Notes: generated from the letters alone by a model not told the origin. Positions 28,457 through 36,784 are shown, numbered from the stretch's first letter. The stretch: DNA of 64,000 bases from Chitinimonas prasina (GCF_030160395.1 NZ_BSOG01000002.1:759280-823279); one strand, 5' to 3'. Translations and numbers: made by a program.

Positions 28457-28480
28457 AAAGCCGACCCGGAGGTCGGCTTT
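28457..28480 (-). terminator. Terminator of the small lipoprotein gene
   Basis: AAAGCCGACC, loop CGGA, GGTCGGCTTT form a 10-bp stem. On the minus strand it is followed by TTCATTG, and the stem itself ends in a T-run. It lies 28 bp past the stop of the lipoprotein gene. Confidence 0.75.
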
Positions 28481-28507
28481 CTTCGCTAGCAAAAGCTAAC
28501 CGAGCAA

Positions 28508-28777
28508 TTACTGCTTCGGAGCTTCGGCAGGAGCGGCAGCGGGAGCAGCAGCAGCGTCAGCAGCAGGAGCGGCAGCAGCGTCAGCAGCAGGAGCGGCGGC
28601 AGCGTCAGCAGCAGGAGCGGCAGCAGCGTCAGCAGCAGGAGCGGCTTCAGCAGGAGCAGCAGCAGGAGCGGCTTCAGCAGCAGGAGCGGCTTCAGCAGCA
28701 GGAGCTTCAGCAGGCTTTTCGCCGCAAGCAGCCAGACCCAGGGCGAACAGAGCAGCAACGAGCAGATTCTTGATCAT
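28508..28777 (-). CDS. Small Ala/Pro-rich lipoprotein
   Basis: 89 residues. A lipoprotein signal peptide ends in LAAC (Cys18), followed by GEKPAEAPA and then low-complexity sequence with four AADAAAAP units, ending AEAPKQ. The mature chain has no globular domain. It is probably an outer- or inner-membrane-anchored spacer-like lipoprotein. Function unknown. Confidence 0.75.
   Translation of the reverse strand: MIKNLLVAALFALGLAACGEKPAEAPAAEAAPAAEAAPAAAPAEAAPAADAAAAPAADAAAAPAADAAAAPAADAAAAPAAAPAEAPKQ
28550..28690 (-). repeat. Tandem 24-bp coding repeats
   Basis: Units close to GCAGCAGCGTCAGCAGCAGG recur about every 24 bp and encode AADAAAAP; further degenerate units encode AEAAPA. Such tracts often vary in copy number between strains. 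Confidence 0.7.
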
Positions 28778-29197
28778 GGTTTTTTACCTTTAGTAGTGTG
28801 AGTTCAACACGAGTTTAAGCACAATCGATCGTTGATCGAGGGCTTTGAAAAACCTTTGACGTATCAAAAGCGACCGACCGGAAAATTCTAGCAGCTTTTA
28901 AGGAAAAAACTAGGGGTAATTTGCATTGCAACATGCAGTATTTGCATGCGCTATTCGAGCCTGCCGGCACAAGTTCCCGCTCTCGCGCCGAGACGTAAAT
29001 AATGCCGCCCTATCGGCAGCCACAATACAGGGCGCCACACACACCACCACCGCTAGCACAATCGCAGTAAATCAGCGATCTGCCGGGGTTTCAGGTACGG
29101 CTTGCAAGCCGGTCAATGCGGAAGAACTCGTGTTGAAGTCGAAAGCCTAAAACCCCTTGCACAGACCCGCCTCAACCACTTGTGCCTGCTGCCGCTC
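28778..29197. other. Intergenic stretch upstream of the lipoprotein gene
   Basis: About 420 bp. The part next to 28777 is A/T-rich and must hold the lipoprotein promoter; no convincing -35/-10 pair was found. A 74-codon plus-strand frame at 28926-29150 has no ribosome-binding site and shows no family features. Nothing else recognised. Confidence 0.4.
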
Positions 29198-29250
29198 AGA
29201 GCCTGTTCACGATCTTTTCGCCCCGGGTGAGACAATCGTGAACAAGCTCT
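29198..29250. repeat. Short inverted-repeat element (copy D)
   Basis: AGAGCCTGTTCACGAT (29198-29213) and ATCGTGAACAAGCTCT (29235-29250) pair at 15 of 16 positions around CTTTTCGCCCCGGGTGAGACA. Its right end abuts the stop of the minus-strand gene 29250-29720 (TGAGAGC), the same position as copies A, B and C have relative to their genes. Confidence 0.75.
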
Positions 29251-29720
29251 CAGATATACAGCCTACGTCCGCTGGCAGCCGGCTGCGCTCTTGGCCACAT
29301 GCTGTCGAACTGCTGTTGGCATAGGATACGGCTACGAGCATCATCGCTGGCCACGCCCCTGAGCGCATCAGGGTGGAAACGCCGCACCACCACCTGATCG
29401 GTCAGCAGGAATTGCTCACCCGGCAAACGGTCGCACTCGTCCGCCACCCTCAGCTCCATGACATGGCCGTAGGTCGTCATCAAGGCGGCCACCCCAGCGC
29501 CATGTCGCCAGAACCAGTCATCCTCGAACACCAGCAAACGCACCCTGGCCAGGGCAGAGCCAGCCAGCATCTGGCGCAAGCCTTCTGCCCTATCGGCCAG
29601 CTCCAGCCCCACCTCGGCCATGGTCATATCAAACCAGTCCACCCGGCGTGTCGCGCCTGCCAAGGCCAGGCCCAGTTGCTGCTGATAGTCTCCCAGTGTC
29701 TCGAATCGTATATCGCTCAT
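29250..29720 (-). CDS. Hypothetical protein
   Basis: 156 residues, not recognised with certainty. It starts MSDIRFETLGDYQQQLGLAL and has segments like ALARVRLLVFEDDWF and QFLLTDQVVVRRF, suggesting an alpha/beta domain that may resemble phospholipase-D-like or DUF7931-type proteins of betaproteobacteria; this is a guess. No signal peptide. It lies 22 bp downstream of the TauE/SafE-like gene and probably shares its mRNA. Confidence 0.65.
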   Translation of the reverse strand: MSDIRFETLGDYQQQLGLALAGATRRVDWFDMTMAEVGLELADRAEGLRQMLAGSALARVRLLVFEDDWFWRHGAGVAALMTTYGHVMELRVADECDRLPGEQFLLTDQVVVRRFHPDALRGVASDDARSRILCQQQFDSMWPRAQPAASGRRLYI

Positions 29721-29742
29721 TGCCCACCCTCCTCTTCATGGC

Positions 29743-30423
29743 TCAGCGAGCCATCAGCCACATCCCCAGCGCCACCAGGCCATAGGCCACCAGGCCGCCG
29801 CCGGCCAACCGGCGTACCCACGCCTTGTCTCGCAGGCGCTGCAGCCGGCCTGCCGCCGCGCCCATCAATAGCAGGTTAGGCAAGGTGCCCAGGCCAAACG
29901 CCAGCAAAATGGCCCCGCCCCGCACACTGCTACCACTGGCCAGGGCGCCCGTAGCCGCGGTATAGACCAAACCGCAGGGCAGCCATCCCCATAAGCCACC
30001 AGCCAGCAGGGCAGCACCTGTCGAGCGCAAAGGCAGCAATGCCGCAAATCGGGGCTGCAAGCGTTGCCACAAGGGGCCGCCCAGGCGCTCCAGCCGCAGC
30101 AGCCAGCCAGACCAGCCGGCCAGATAGCAGCCCAGCAGCACAATCAATAGCAAGGACACCAGGTAAAGCCCTGTCTGCAGGAGGGCCGCTCGTGGCAGCC
30201 ACGCCACCACCCCAGACACCCCACCCAACAGACCACCTATCAAGGTATAGCTGAGCAGGCGCCCCATGTTGGCTGCCAGCAGCATTACCGCCTGTTGCTT
30301 ACCTGCAAGGTTCAAGCCCAGCGCAGTTGTCAATCCGCCACACATGCCCAGGCAATGTATGCCGCCCACAAAGCCTGCCAGCCACCAGGCAGCCAGCGTC
30401 AGATAGAAAGTCTGTTCAAACAT
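29743..30423 (-). CDS. Sulfite exporter TauE/SafE-family (UreH-like) membrane protein
   Basis: 226 residues with about six membrane spans. The motif GGIHCLGMCGG (residues 20-30) and the later LWGWLPCGLVYTA are typical of the group often annotated as cytochrome-biogenesis or UreH-like proteins and commonly found near ccoGHIS genes, where a copper or metal role is suspected. No cco genes are in the window. Inner membrane. Confidence 0.85.
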   Translation of the reverse strand: MFEQTFYLTLAAWWLAGFVGGIHCLGMCGGLTTALGLNLAGKQQAVMLLAANMGRLLSYTLIGGLLGGVSGVVAWLPRAALLQTGLYLVSLLLIVLLGCYLAGWSGWLLRLERLGGPLWQRLQPRFAALLPLRSTGAALLAGGLWGWLPCGLVYTAATGALASGSSVRGGAILLAFGLGTLPNLLLMGAAAGRLQRLRDKAWVRRLAGGGLVAYGLVALGMWLMAR

Positions 30424-30490
30424 GCCCGCAGTTTAGCACCGCCGTCCATGCCACCGATTGATACGGGGCGCTCATGAACGAGGCGCGCTT

Positions 30491-30677
30491 AGAGCCTGTT
30501 CACGTTTCTTTCACCCCGGCGCCGGACCGGAAAAGGGTCAGGTACAAGGCGGACGACGCAGGCAATAACGGGATATTCCCAAGGAGTCCAACGCAGTACA
30601 TGACCCTTTTCCGGTCCGGCCCTTCGGGTTCCGGGCATTGCCCGGAACGCCGGCGCGGAAAATCGTCGACAGGCTCT
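30491..30677. repeat. Mosaic inverted-repeat element (copy E)
   Basis: The ends, AGAGCCTGTTCACG and CGTCGACAGGCTCT, pair at 12 of 14 positions. Inside, GCCGGACCGGAAAAGGGTCA (30521-30540) pairs perfectly with 30601-30620 around ACAAGGCG..CGCAGGCAATAAC..CAACGCAGT, and GTTCCGGGC-ATT-GCCCGGAAC (30628-30648) forms a further hairpin. It occupies most of the 308-bp gap; the rest holds a terminator. Long open frames across it are not genes. Confidence 0.8.
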
Positions 30678-30706
30678 AAAGCAAAGGCGACCCCTTGGGG
30701 TCGCCT
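30677..30706 (-). terminator. Terminator of the small membrane protein gene
   Basis: AGGCGACCCC and GGGGTCGCCT (30685-30706) form a 10-bp stem followed on the minus strand by TTGCTTTA. It lies 25 bp beyond the stop of gene 30732-31025. Confidence 0.75.
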
Positions 30707-30731
30707 GTGTCCATCAAGGCCTAGCAACAAC

Positions 30732-31025
30732 TCAATGTGCCAGCGTACCGCCATCCCGCTCGCCTTCCGGCTTGCTGAAATCCACAGGGCAATACCGGTT
30801 CACCTGCTCACGATCACGCTCAAAGAACAAAGTCAGGCCGCTGGACAGACCCGCAAACAGCCAGCACACAAAGAACCCAACCGAGTAAGCCAGCACACGA
30901 CTGTCGAACAGGGGCTCCCCGGCCATGGTCATCTCAAGGGGATCAAACAACGTAAAAAACAAGCTATTGACGATACCGGCCACCAGAAAGGACGGCCAAA
31001 GCACCAGGATGGACTTCAGTTTCAT
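30732..31025 (-). CDS. Small membrane protein of unknown function
   Basis: 97 residues with two hydrophobic spans (about 7-28 and 45-68) and a charged C-terminus ending EGERDGGTLAH. No family recognised. The start MKLKSILVLWPSFLVAG looks like a membrane N-terminus. It has its own terminator. The 243 bp to the divergent LysR gene show no further gene. Confidence 0.7.
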   Translation of the reverse strand: MKLKSILVLWPSFLVAGIVNSLFFTLFDPLEMTMAGEPLFDSRVLAYSVGFFVCWLFAGLSSGLTLFFERDREQVNRYCPVDFSKPEGERDGGTLAH

Positions 31026-31268
31026 GCGTTATGTCTCCATTTGCCGGTCTAACGCCGGACATACAACGCATCCTACTCCAGCCCCAGAGCAGCGAAAACC
31101 CCCTATTGATCAATACCCTAGGTGGGTCCCGCTTGGTGCAACGCAGCATACTTTCGTCCACTACTTCAGAGAAATAGAGCGAATAAGTCGGCATCCCCCC
31201 TCGCTTGCACCATAATTCGCAAACCAAGCCCGCCATAGGGCCGCTCACCCACCTTCGGATTCCTTGAC

Positions 31269-32186
31269 ATGCGCCTTTCGCTGGATGCCCTGATCGTGCT
31301 TGATGCCATTGAGCGCAAAGGTAGCTTTGCCGCCGCTGCAGCCGAATTGCATCGCGTCCCCTCAGCCATCACCTACACCATACAAAAGCTGGAACAGGAT
31401 CTGGATGTGCTGATCTTCGACCGCAGTGGCCATCGCGCCCGCCTCACGCCAGCTGGCCAGGAGCTGCTACGCGAAGGCCGCCCCCTGCTAGACGCTGCGG
31501 CGGCACTGGAAGCGCGGGTCAAACGGGTTGCCACCGGCTGGGAACCAGAGCTGCGCATTGCCGTGGGCGATCTGGTCGACTTTGATGTGCTGCTGGAATC
31601 CGTCTGCGCCTTTGACCGGGTAGGCGGCGCAACCCGGCTACGCTTCTCGCACGAGGCCTATGGCGGCGCCTGGGATGCGCTCTATACAGGCCGTGCGGAT
31701 CTTGCCATCGGCGCGCCTGACGACGCACCACCGGGCGGGGGATACAAGAGCCAGTTGCTGGGCGACGTGGAGTTCATACTGGTGGTCGCCCCGCATCATC
31801 CGCTGGCCCAAGAGCCACAGCCCATACCCATGCAGACCATCAGGGCACACCGCGCAGTCAGCGTGGCAGACAGCTCACGCAGCCTGGCGCCTCGCACCTC
31901 CGGCCTGCTCACCGGCCAGCCCACCCTGACCGTCTCCACCCAACGCGACAAGCTGGCCGCCCAACTGGCAGGCTTGGGCGTCGGTTTCATGCCCCGCCGC
32001 CTGGCGCAACCCCACCTCAACAGCGGGGCCCTGGTGCAACTGCAGGTAGAGGAAGACAAGCCCTTGGCCAGGCTTTACGTCGCCTGGCCCTCCAAATCGC
32101 GTGGCAATGCCTTGCGCTGGTTTCTTGATCACCTGGCAAGCGAAGAAGTCAGGCAGCGTCTATGTCAGGGCAGCCTGTGCAGCTGA
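31269..32186 (+). CDS. LysR-family regulator
   Basis: 305 residues: HTH (IERKGSFAAAAAELHRVPSAITYTIQ-type region near 14-40) and substrate-binding domain (LRIAVGDLVDFDVLLESV, YTGRADLAIGAPDDAPPGG). It belongs to the group that often controls stress or pirin/quinone genes (YhaJ-like), which is a loose comparison. Its last 25 bp overlap the start of the next gene, so the two are coupled. Confidence 0.9.
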   Translation: MRLSLDALIVLDAIERKGSFAAAAAELHRVPSAITYTIQKLEQDLDVLIFDRSGHRARLTPAGQELLREGRPLLDAAAALEARVKRVATGWEPELRIAVGDLVDFDVLLESVCAFDRVGGATRLRFSHEAYGGAWDALYTGRADLAIGAPDDAPPGGGYKSQLLGDVEFILVVAPHHPLAQEPQPIPMQTIRAHRAVSVADSSRSLAPRTSGLLTGQPTLTVSTQRDKLAAQLAGLGVGFMPRRLAQPHLNSGALVQLQVEEDKPLARLYVAWPSKSRGNALRWFLDHLASEEVRQRLCQGSLCS

Positions 32187-32887
32187 TATTGCTGGGCACC
32201 CCTCCCAGCCTGGCACAGCGGCTGCAACGCCAAGGCTGGTTTGGCCATGTCGTGGCGGCACCGCCCCCACCGGGCTGGGCCGGTCTGGCCGATCCCGCAG
32301 CCGCAGCCAACCTGCCAGGGCCGCGCTGCTGGCTTAGCAATGGCGTCACTCCAGTGCAGCTGGGCGAGCATGATCTCCTGCTCACTACCGAGGCAGCCCC
32401 CGCCTGTGCGTCGGATTGCTGGGTAGGCATCCACTGGCAGGACAGCCCCTATGCTGGGGAACACGGTTTTCTGTTGGCGGCTGGCGGCTCACCCACCGGC
32501 CTGCAGCGCGCGCAACCCGTGCTGGACGCCCTATCTCCCGCACCTGGCGGCTGGTTGCATGCCGGCGGTCACGGCGCGCCGGCCTATCTGGCCAGCCTGA
32601 TGCAGCAACTAGGTAGTGGCATGGCTGGACTTGCCAGCCTGATGGCTACCACGGCCACCACCGGCTTCAACCCCATCTGGCTAGGCCAGCAGGCATTGTT
32701 GGCGCAGCTTGCCGAGCAAGCAGGTCACTATCTGGCAGCCAGCGAGGGCGAACACTATCAACCCCACCTCCCCCTACCTCCCCTGTTTGGGCTGACGCCA
32801 CCCAATGGCGCAGAGACCGACTCCCCTGCCCGCAAGCTTGCCTGCTTGCTGGTATGGCTGCAGGAGAGCGCCAGTCAACCAAGGTAA
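32162..32887 (+). CDS. Degenerate 6-phosphogluconate-dehydrogenase-like protein
   Basis: 241 residues. The N-terminus VQLILLGTPPSLAQRL sits where a GxGxxG dinucleotide loop would be, but the glycine pattern is lost. GFLLAAGGSPTGLQRAQPVL and GGWLHAGGHGAPAYLASLMQ resemble the GG-D and KMVHN regions of beta-hydroxyacid dehydrogenases with the key Lys-x-x-x-Asn missing. It may be a binding or regulatory relic. The start overlaps the LysR gene by 25 bp. Confidence 0.65.
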   Translation: MSGQPVQLILLGTPPSLAQRLQRQGWFGHVVAAPPPPGWAGLADPAAAANLPGPRCWLSNGVTPVQLGEHDLLLTTEAAPACASDCWVGIHWQDSPYAGEHGFLLAAGGSPTGLQRAQPVLDALSPAPGGWLHAGGHGAPAYLASLMQQLGSGMAGLASLMATTATTGFNPIWLGQQALLAQLAEQAGHYLAASEGEHYQPHLPLPPLFGLTPPNGAETDSPARKLACLLVWLQESASQPR

Positions 32888-32990
32888 GTGGGGCCTATCG
32901 ACACTGGCGGCAGCGCCGGCCGGCGCTGTTTGCACACAAGCGCCGTTCCCCCACTTCCCGCTCGCCAGTTCATCACGGCCGCCAAAAGCA

Positions 32991-33020
32991 AAAAACCACG
33001 CCGAGGCGTGGTTTTTTTTT
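32991..33020. terminator. Bidirectional terminator between convergent genes
   Basis: AAAAAACCACGCC, then GA, then GGCGTGGTTTTTTTTT: a 12-bp or longer stem with T-runs on both strands. It ends the phasin transcript on minus and the dehydrogenase-like gene on plus. Confidence 0.9.
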
Positions 33021-33044
33021 TGCTACGGTTCCAGCAGCAACAGA

Positions 33045-33614
33045 TCAAGCAGCAGCAGCGGCAGTCTTGCGGGCGGTGCTTTTGGCCACACCTGCGGCAG
33101 CCTTTGCCGAGGTCTCGGCAGCAGCCACGCCAGCTTCAGCGAAATCACTGGTGACCTTCTTGGCTGTCTTGGCTACGGTGTCGTAGGCAGAAGCAGCGGT
33201 CGCCACAGCCGTCTTGACAGCCGACACCACGATTTCCGAACCGGCAGGCGCTTGCTTCACGGCCTTGTCCAGGGTGGAAACCAAGCCCTTGTTGAACTCA
33301 ACTACCTGCTCTTCAACGAAGGCACCCAGTTCAGCCTGAGTAGAGCTGGTGACTTCATACACATTCTTGGCAACCGACAAAGCCTTGTCGATCACGGGCT
33401 GCGACAGTTGCTGCTGCAGGGCGATAAAGCCTTGCACATCCTTCACATCAGCAAACGCCTTGGCGGTCGCCGTGTTGTCGGACAGCAGATCACGTGTCAG
33501 ATCCAGCTGCAGGTTAACAAAACGTTCCACGCCGGACAGCGCAATGGACGACAGACGAATCGACTTTTCGAGCTGGGCCTGGCCCAGTGCGGCGAAATCC
33601 GAAGTAGCGAACAT
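33045..33614 (-). CDS. phaP: Phasin family protein
   Basis: 189 residues, mostly amphipathic helix, with a phasin-like N-terminus (AALGQAQLEKSIRLSSIALS, VERFVNLQLDL) and an Ala/Lys-rich tail (AAAGVAKSTARKTAAAAA). Phasins coat polyhydroxyalkanoate granules. AGGAGA lies 7-8 bases before the ATG. It has a strong promoter at 33691-33719 and a TGCgttGCA site, as expected for PhaR-controlled phasins. No pha synthase gene is in the window. Confidence 0.88.
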   Translation of the reverse strand: MFATSDFAALGQAQLEKSIRLSSIALSGVERFVNLQLDLTRDLLSDNTATAKAFADVKDVQGFIALQQQLSQPVIDKALSVAKNVYEVTSSTQAELGAFVEEQVVEFNKGLVSTLDKAVKQAPAGSEIVVSAVKTAVATAASAYDTVAKTAKKVTSDFAEAGVAAAETSAKAAAGVAKSTARKTAAAAA

Positions 33615-33690
33615 ATGGTCTTCTCCTGGCTAACTATTCATTCGGTGTATGCGCCGCAGTCAACAGAATTTTGCGCTGCAGCATGAACCC

Positions 33691-33719
33691 ATTATGGTGA
33701 GCCACAAACGCCAAGTCAA
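33691..33719 (-). promoter_or_regulatory. Sigma-70 promoter of the phasin gene
   Basis: On the minus strand TTGACT (33714-33719), a 17-bp spacer and CATAAT (33691-33696). The start of transcription would lie about 70 bp before the phasin ATG. Confidence 0.75.
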
Positions 33720-33724
33720 GCACT

Positions 33725-33741
33725 TTTGTGCGTTGCACAAA
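33725..33741. promoter_or_regulatory. PhaR-like operator candidate
   Basis: TTTGTGCGTTGCACAAA, a 17-bp palindrome, contains TGCGTTGCA, which fits the TGC-R-N-Y-GCA pattern reported for PhaR/AniA regulators of PHA genes. It lies 6 bp upstream of the -35 box of the phasin promoter. The rest of the 33742-33899 gap is A/T-rich with no gene seen. Confidence 0.55.
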
Positions 33742-33899
33742 TGTTTAACAACAGTGTTTTATTTAATTGAAACAATACCTTAGAAAATAGAGCAAAAAAA
33801 CTAATGCGGCGGCGCACTGCATCGTGCAAACAACAGTGTCAAAACCGTCCAAGCCGCGTCCTTCCCGTCTGTGCAATGCCAGCCAGTGGTACTACCGTT

Positions 33900-36140
33900 C
33901 TAACTGGGTGTCTTCTGCCTGATGGCCAGTATCGCCTGGTTACGCAGGGTCTTGCACAAGGCCAGTTCCTTCTGGCCCAGCCTCAGGCTGCCGGGCTTGG
34001 CCCTATCTGCGTAAAACAGCCCCACTATCTTCTTGTCTATCACCACCGGCATCAGCAAAAAGGTCTTGCCCGCCCCCGCTTGGCGAAACCACGCGGGGAT
34101 GCGCTCGCGTATGCTGGTGCTGTCTACATCCTCAATCAGCACATCGGCATTTTTCGACAGCGTCACCCTGAACACATCGGCTGTTTCATCCAAGGGTAAG
34201 GCAAAACGGGCCAGGAAATCCTCTATGTTCTCGCCAAAGCCGAAACGCCCGACGATGGCATTGCGCTGCACGCTACGCGTTGCGATCAACACCCTGTCCA
34301 CTGCCAGGCTGCGGAACAATGTCTCCAATATCATGCGCAGCAGATCGTTCAGGCGGAAATCAGCCACCAACGTCTCCGTCACGTCCTGTACACAACTGGC
34401 CAGCGCTTCCAGCACTTCAGGGCGGTCTGGCGCAGCTGGGGGTGATGCTGCCGCCTCTGCGGCCGTGGCAACCGCCGCAGCTGGCTGCCCCGACCCGGCC
34501 GCAGCGCCCGCCGCACCGGCGACCGGCAACCCTGCCAACTGACGCAAGCGGGCCAGCGCGCCCGAACCCTGTGCCTCCAGGCCAAAAATCGACGCCTCAC
34601 GCAATGCCTCGCGCGCTGCATCATCCACAGCAACACGTAGTTCACGTTCGCTTAGGCGCATGGGCTCGCCAAACTGATCACGCACCTGCAAGAAACCCTT
34701 GAAGCGCTCAGGCTCGCTCTCGGCCAGTGTTGCCCGCATCAGGCTGCTGCCGGCATTGGCAAACAGGCGCAGCCAATCGGCATCATGGCGGGGTGGCTTG
34801 GGCTTGGGGTCTTCGGCCGCCATGCTGCTGATCAGCTTGCCGGGCAGATTCCAGCCTTTGGCCACCCCCATGCCGAGCTCTTCATAGCTGATACCCAGGA
34901 TACGCCGGGCGGCAATATCATCACGCTCACCTTCGCGTACCAACTGCTGTATCTCCAGCGCCTCGGCGTGGAAGTAAAACAGGGTCAGCAAACGGCCCAG
35001 CAGATGAAACATGCCCGATACGCGGGCCTCTTCCACATCACGGTAGCCACTTTTCTCGGCCAGCTTGCGCGCCAGCAGGCTGGCAAAGAAGGCCTTGGCC
35101 ACCTCATCCTTGAGCTCAATGGCATGGGTATGGTTGCTCAACTGCTCTATCAGCACCAGCGACATGGCCAGCGACTTCACAGTACCAAAGCCCAGCACCA
35201 TCACCGCCCGCGAGATCGTACTGATAGCACCGCCAAACTGGCCATAGCTGGCCGAATTGGCCAGACGCAACACTTTGTTGGTCAGCGAAAAGTCACGCAG
35301 TATCACCGTGGCCAAAGACTGCAGCCGCTCGGTATCGCCATCTGCAATCCGTCCTATCGCCCCTATCGCCCGCGACAGCGCCGGAAAATCCTCCGTCCGC
35401 TCGATACGGCGCAATAGCAGGCCGGCCGGGCTCTCATCCTCTTCCGGCACACCGTCCAGCGCAGCCAGTTCAGCTTGATAGTCGGTCAGTGCCGCTCGCA
35501 GCGCCAGCAGGTGCTCGAAGGGTGGCACACCCGGCTCACCCAGGGCGCGCTGGACTATCAACTCCAACCGTGGATCCAGGTCGACAATCAGATCAGCCAG
35601 GGCAGGCAGCTCACCACGCTCATTCGGCACAGCTAACTGCCCGGTCAGCATATGGAACAGCAGCTCGCCCATGCCCCGCAGCGCATCCTCGCTGACCTCG
35701 CCCTTGGGCAGCAGCGCTGCAAGCTTGGGCCGGCCATCTCTATCCAGCAGCACACGCTCGGCGGTTATCCAGCCCAGTGAATAGCCCATCAGGCGGGCAT
35801 GCGCCGCCCCATCAAGCAGACGTAGTGCCAGCTGGACCGCCTCCCCTCGCTCCAGCGGCATTGATTGCAAGCGGGACGCCAGGCTTTGGCCTTCGCCCCA
35901 GCGGTATGCCAGCCAGGGCTCGCCATCAATCTCGGCAGCCCCATCCAATGGCAGCATGACCGCATGGCCTGCATCCTGCGGGGACAATTCGGCATCCAGG
36001 CCAGGATCCGGCACCAGCAAGGCAGGACGTCCGTCCTCGCCATGCGCATGCCAAACACCGCCCTCGTCGGCAATCAGGGTATAAACGGTCTCGTCCATGC
36101 CACGCCCAGTGGTGACCATGCCAATCTCAGGATCGGTCAT
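33900..36140 (-). CDS. Pseudokinase-HDOD-GAF signalling protein
   Basis: 746 residues. Residues about 20-235 look like a Ser/Thr kinase fold in which HRD and DFG are lost (GYSLGWITAERVLLDRDGRPKLAAL), so it is probably a pseudokinase. Residues about 250-450 form an HDOD domain (LLLRRIERTEDFPALSRAIG, NKVLRLANSASYGQ). After an Ala/Pro linker, a GAF-like domain occupies about 590-740. HDOD proteins act in two-component and c-di-GMP-linked signalling. It lies 65 bp downstream of scpB on the same strand. Confidence 0.85.
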   Translation of the reverse strand: MTDPEIGMVTTGRGMDETVYTLIADEGGVWHAHGEDGRPALLVPDPGLDAELSPQDAGHAVMLPLDGAAEIDGEPWLAYRWGEGQSLASRLQSMPLERGEAVQLALRLLDGAAHARLMGYSLGWITAERVLLDRDGRPKLAALLPKGEVSEDALRGMGELLFHMLTGQLAVPNERGELPALADLIVDLDPRLELIVQRALGEPGVPPFEHLLALRAALTDYQAELAALDGVPEEDESPAGLLLRRIERTEDFPALSRAIGAIGRIADGDTERLQSLATVILRDFSLTNKVLRLANSASYGQFGGAISTISRAVMVLGFGTVKSLAMSLVLIEQLSNHTHAIELKDEVAKAFFASLLARKLAEKSGYRDVEEARVSGMFHLLGRLLTLFYFHAEALEIQQLVREGERDDIAARRILGISYEELGMGVAKGWNLPGKLISSMAAEDPKPKPPRHDADWLRLFANAGSSLMRATLAESEPERFKGFLQVRDQFGEPMRLSERELRVAVDDAAREALREASIFGLEAQGSGALARLRQLAGLPVAGAAGAAAGSGQPAAAVATAAEAAASPPAAPDRPEVLEALASCVQDVTETLVADFRLNDLLRMILETLFRSLAVDRVLIATRSVQRNAIVGRFGFGENIEDFLARFALPLDETADVFRVTLSKNADVLIEDVDSTSIRERIPAWFRQAGAGKTFLLMPVVIDKKIVGLFYADRAKPGSLRLGQKELALCKTLRNQAILAIRQKTPS

Positions 36141-36205
36141 GGGTATTCGAATTAAATTATATTCCGAGCGTAGCAGAGGCAGCCAAGAAAGCCACCAACG
36201 GTCAA

Positions 36206-36784
36206 TTATTCGGGCGTTTCCACTGACTCAGGCAACACCAGCCGTCCCAACTCAGCCAACGGCGGCAGTTCAGTGCGGCTCTTAAGTCCCATATCATCCA
36301 GGAAGGCACGCGTGGTCGAGTACAGGCCGGGCCGACCAGGTGTCTCGCGGTGCCCCACCACCTCTATCCAACCCCGCTCCTCCAAGGTCTTGACGATATT
36401 GCTGGAGACGGCAACCCCACGTATTTCTTCTATTTCACCGCGTGTCAGTGGGCCCTTGTAGGCAATAATGGCCAGTGTCTCCATCACTGCACGGGAATAC
36501 CTTGGAGGTTTTTCCGGGCTAAGCCGGTCCAGATAGGGCTGGAACTCCAGCCTGGCCCGAAACCGCCAGCCGCTGGCCAGCTTGACCAGTTCCACGCCAC
36601 GGCCCACCCAGGCGGACTGTATCGCCTCCAGCACCTCGTTCAGCAGTTCGGCACGCAGCTCTTCGGCGAACAACTTCTTGATATCGTGCAGGCTGAGCGG
36701 CTCCTGTGCGACCAGCAAGGCGGTCTCTATCACCAGCTGCAGGTGCTGCCTGTCATGCAGGGCCGATTCCTGTGTTTCAGCCAT
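36206..36784 (-). CDS. scpB: Segregation and condensation protein B
   Basis: 192 residues with two winged-helix domains ([20 protein letters not shown], then [20 protein letters not shown] and [20 protein letters not shown]). It joins ScpA and SMC in the chromosome-organising complex. The ATG at 36784 lies inside the end of scpA (8-bp overlap); a longer open frame to 36859 is antisense-free but would run deep into scpA and lacks family sequence. Confidence 0.96.
   Translation of the reverse strand: MAETQESALHDRQHLQLVIETALLVAQEPLSLHDIKKLFAEELRAELLNEVLEAIQSAWVGRGVELVKLASGWRFRARLEFQPYLDRLSPEKPPRYSRAVMETLAIIAYKGPLTRGEIEEIRGVAVSSNIVKTLEERGWIEVVGHRETPGRPGLYSTTRAFLDDMGLKSRTELPPLAELGRLVLPESVETPE

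Noticed and set aside
28550-28690. CRISPR-like repeat array
   Set aside because: The repeats are contiguous 24-bp coding units without spacers inside a lipoprotein gene.
28926-29150. 74-codon plus-strand open frame
   Set aside because: No ribosome-binding site, no family features, unusual composition, and it lies in an A/T-variable intergenic stretch.
30474-31052. 192-codon plus-strand open frame across repeat E
   Set aside because: It runs through the inverted repeat, a terminator and antisense to the small membrane protein gene; no protein features.
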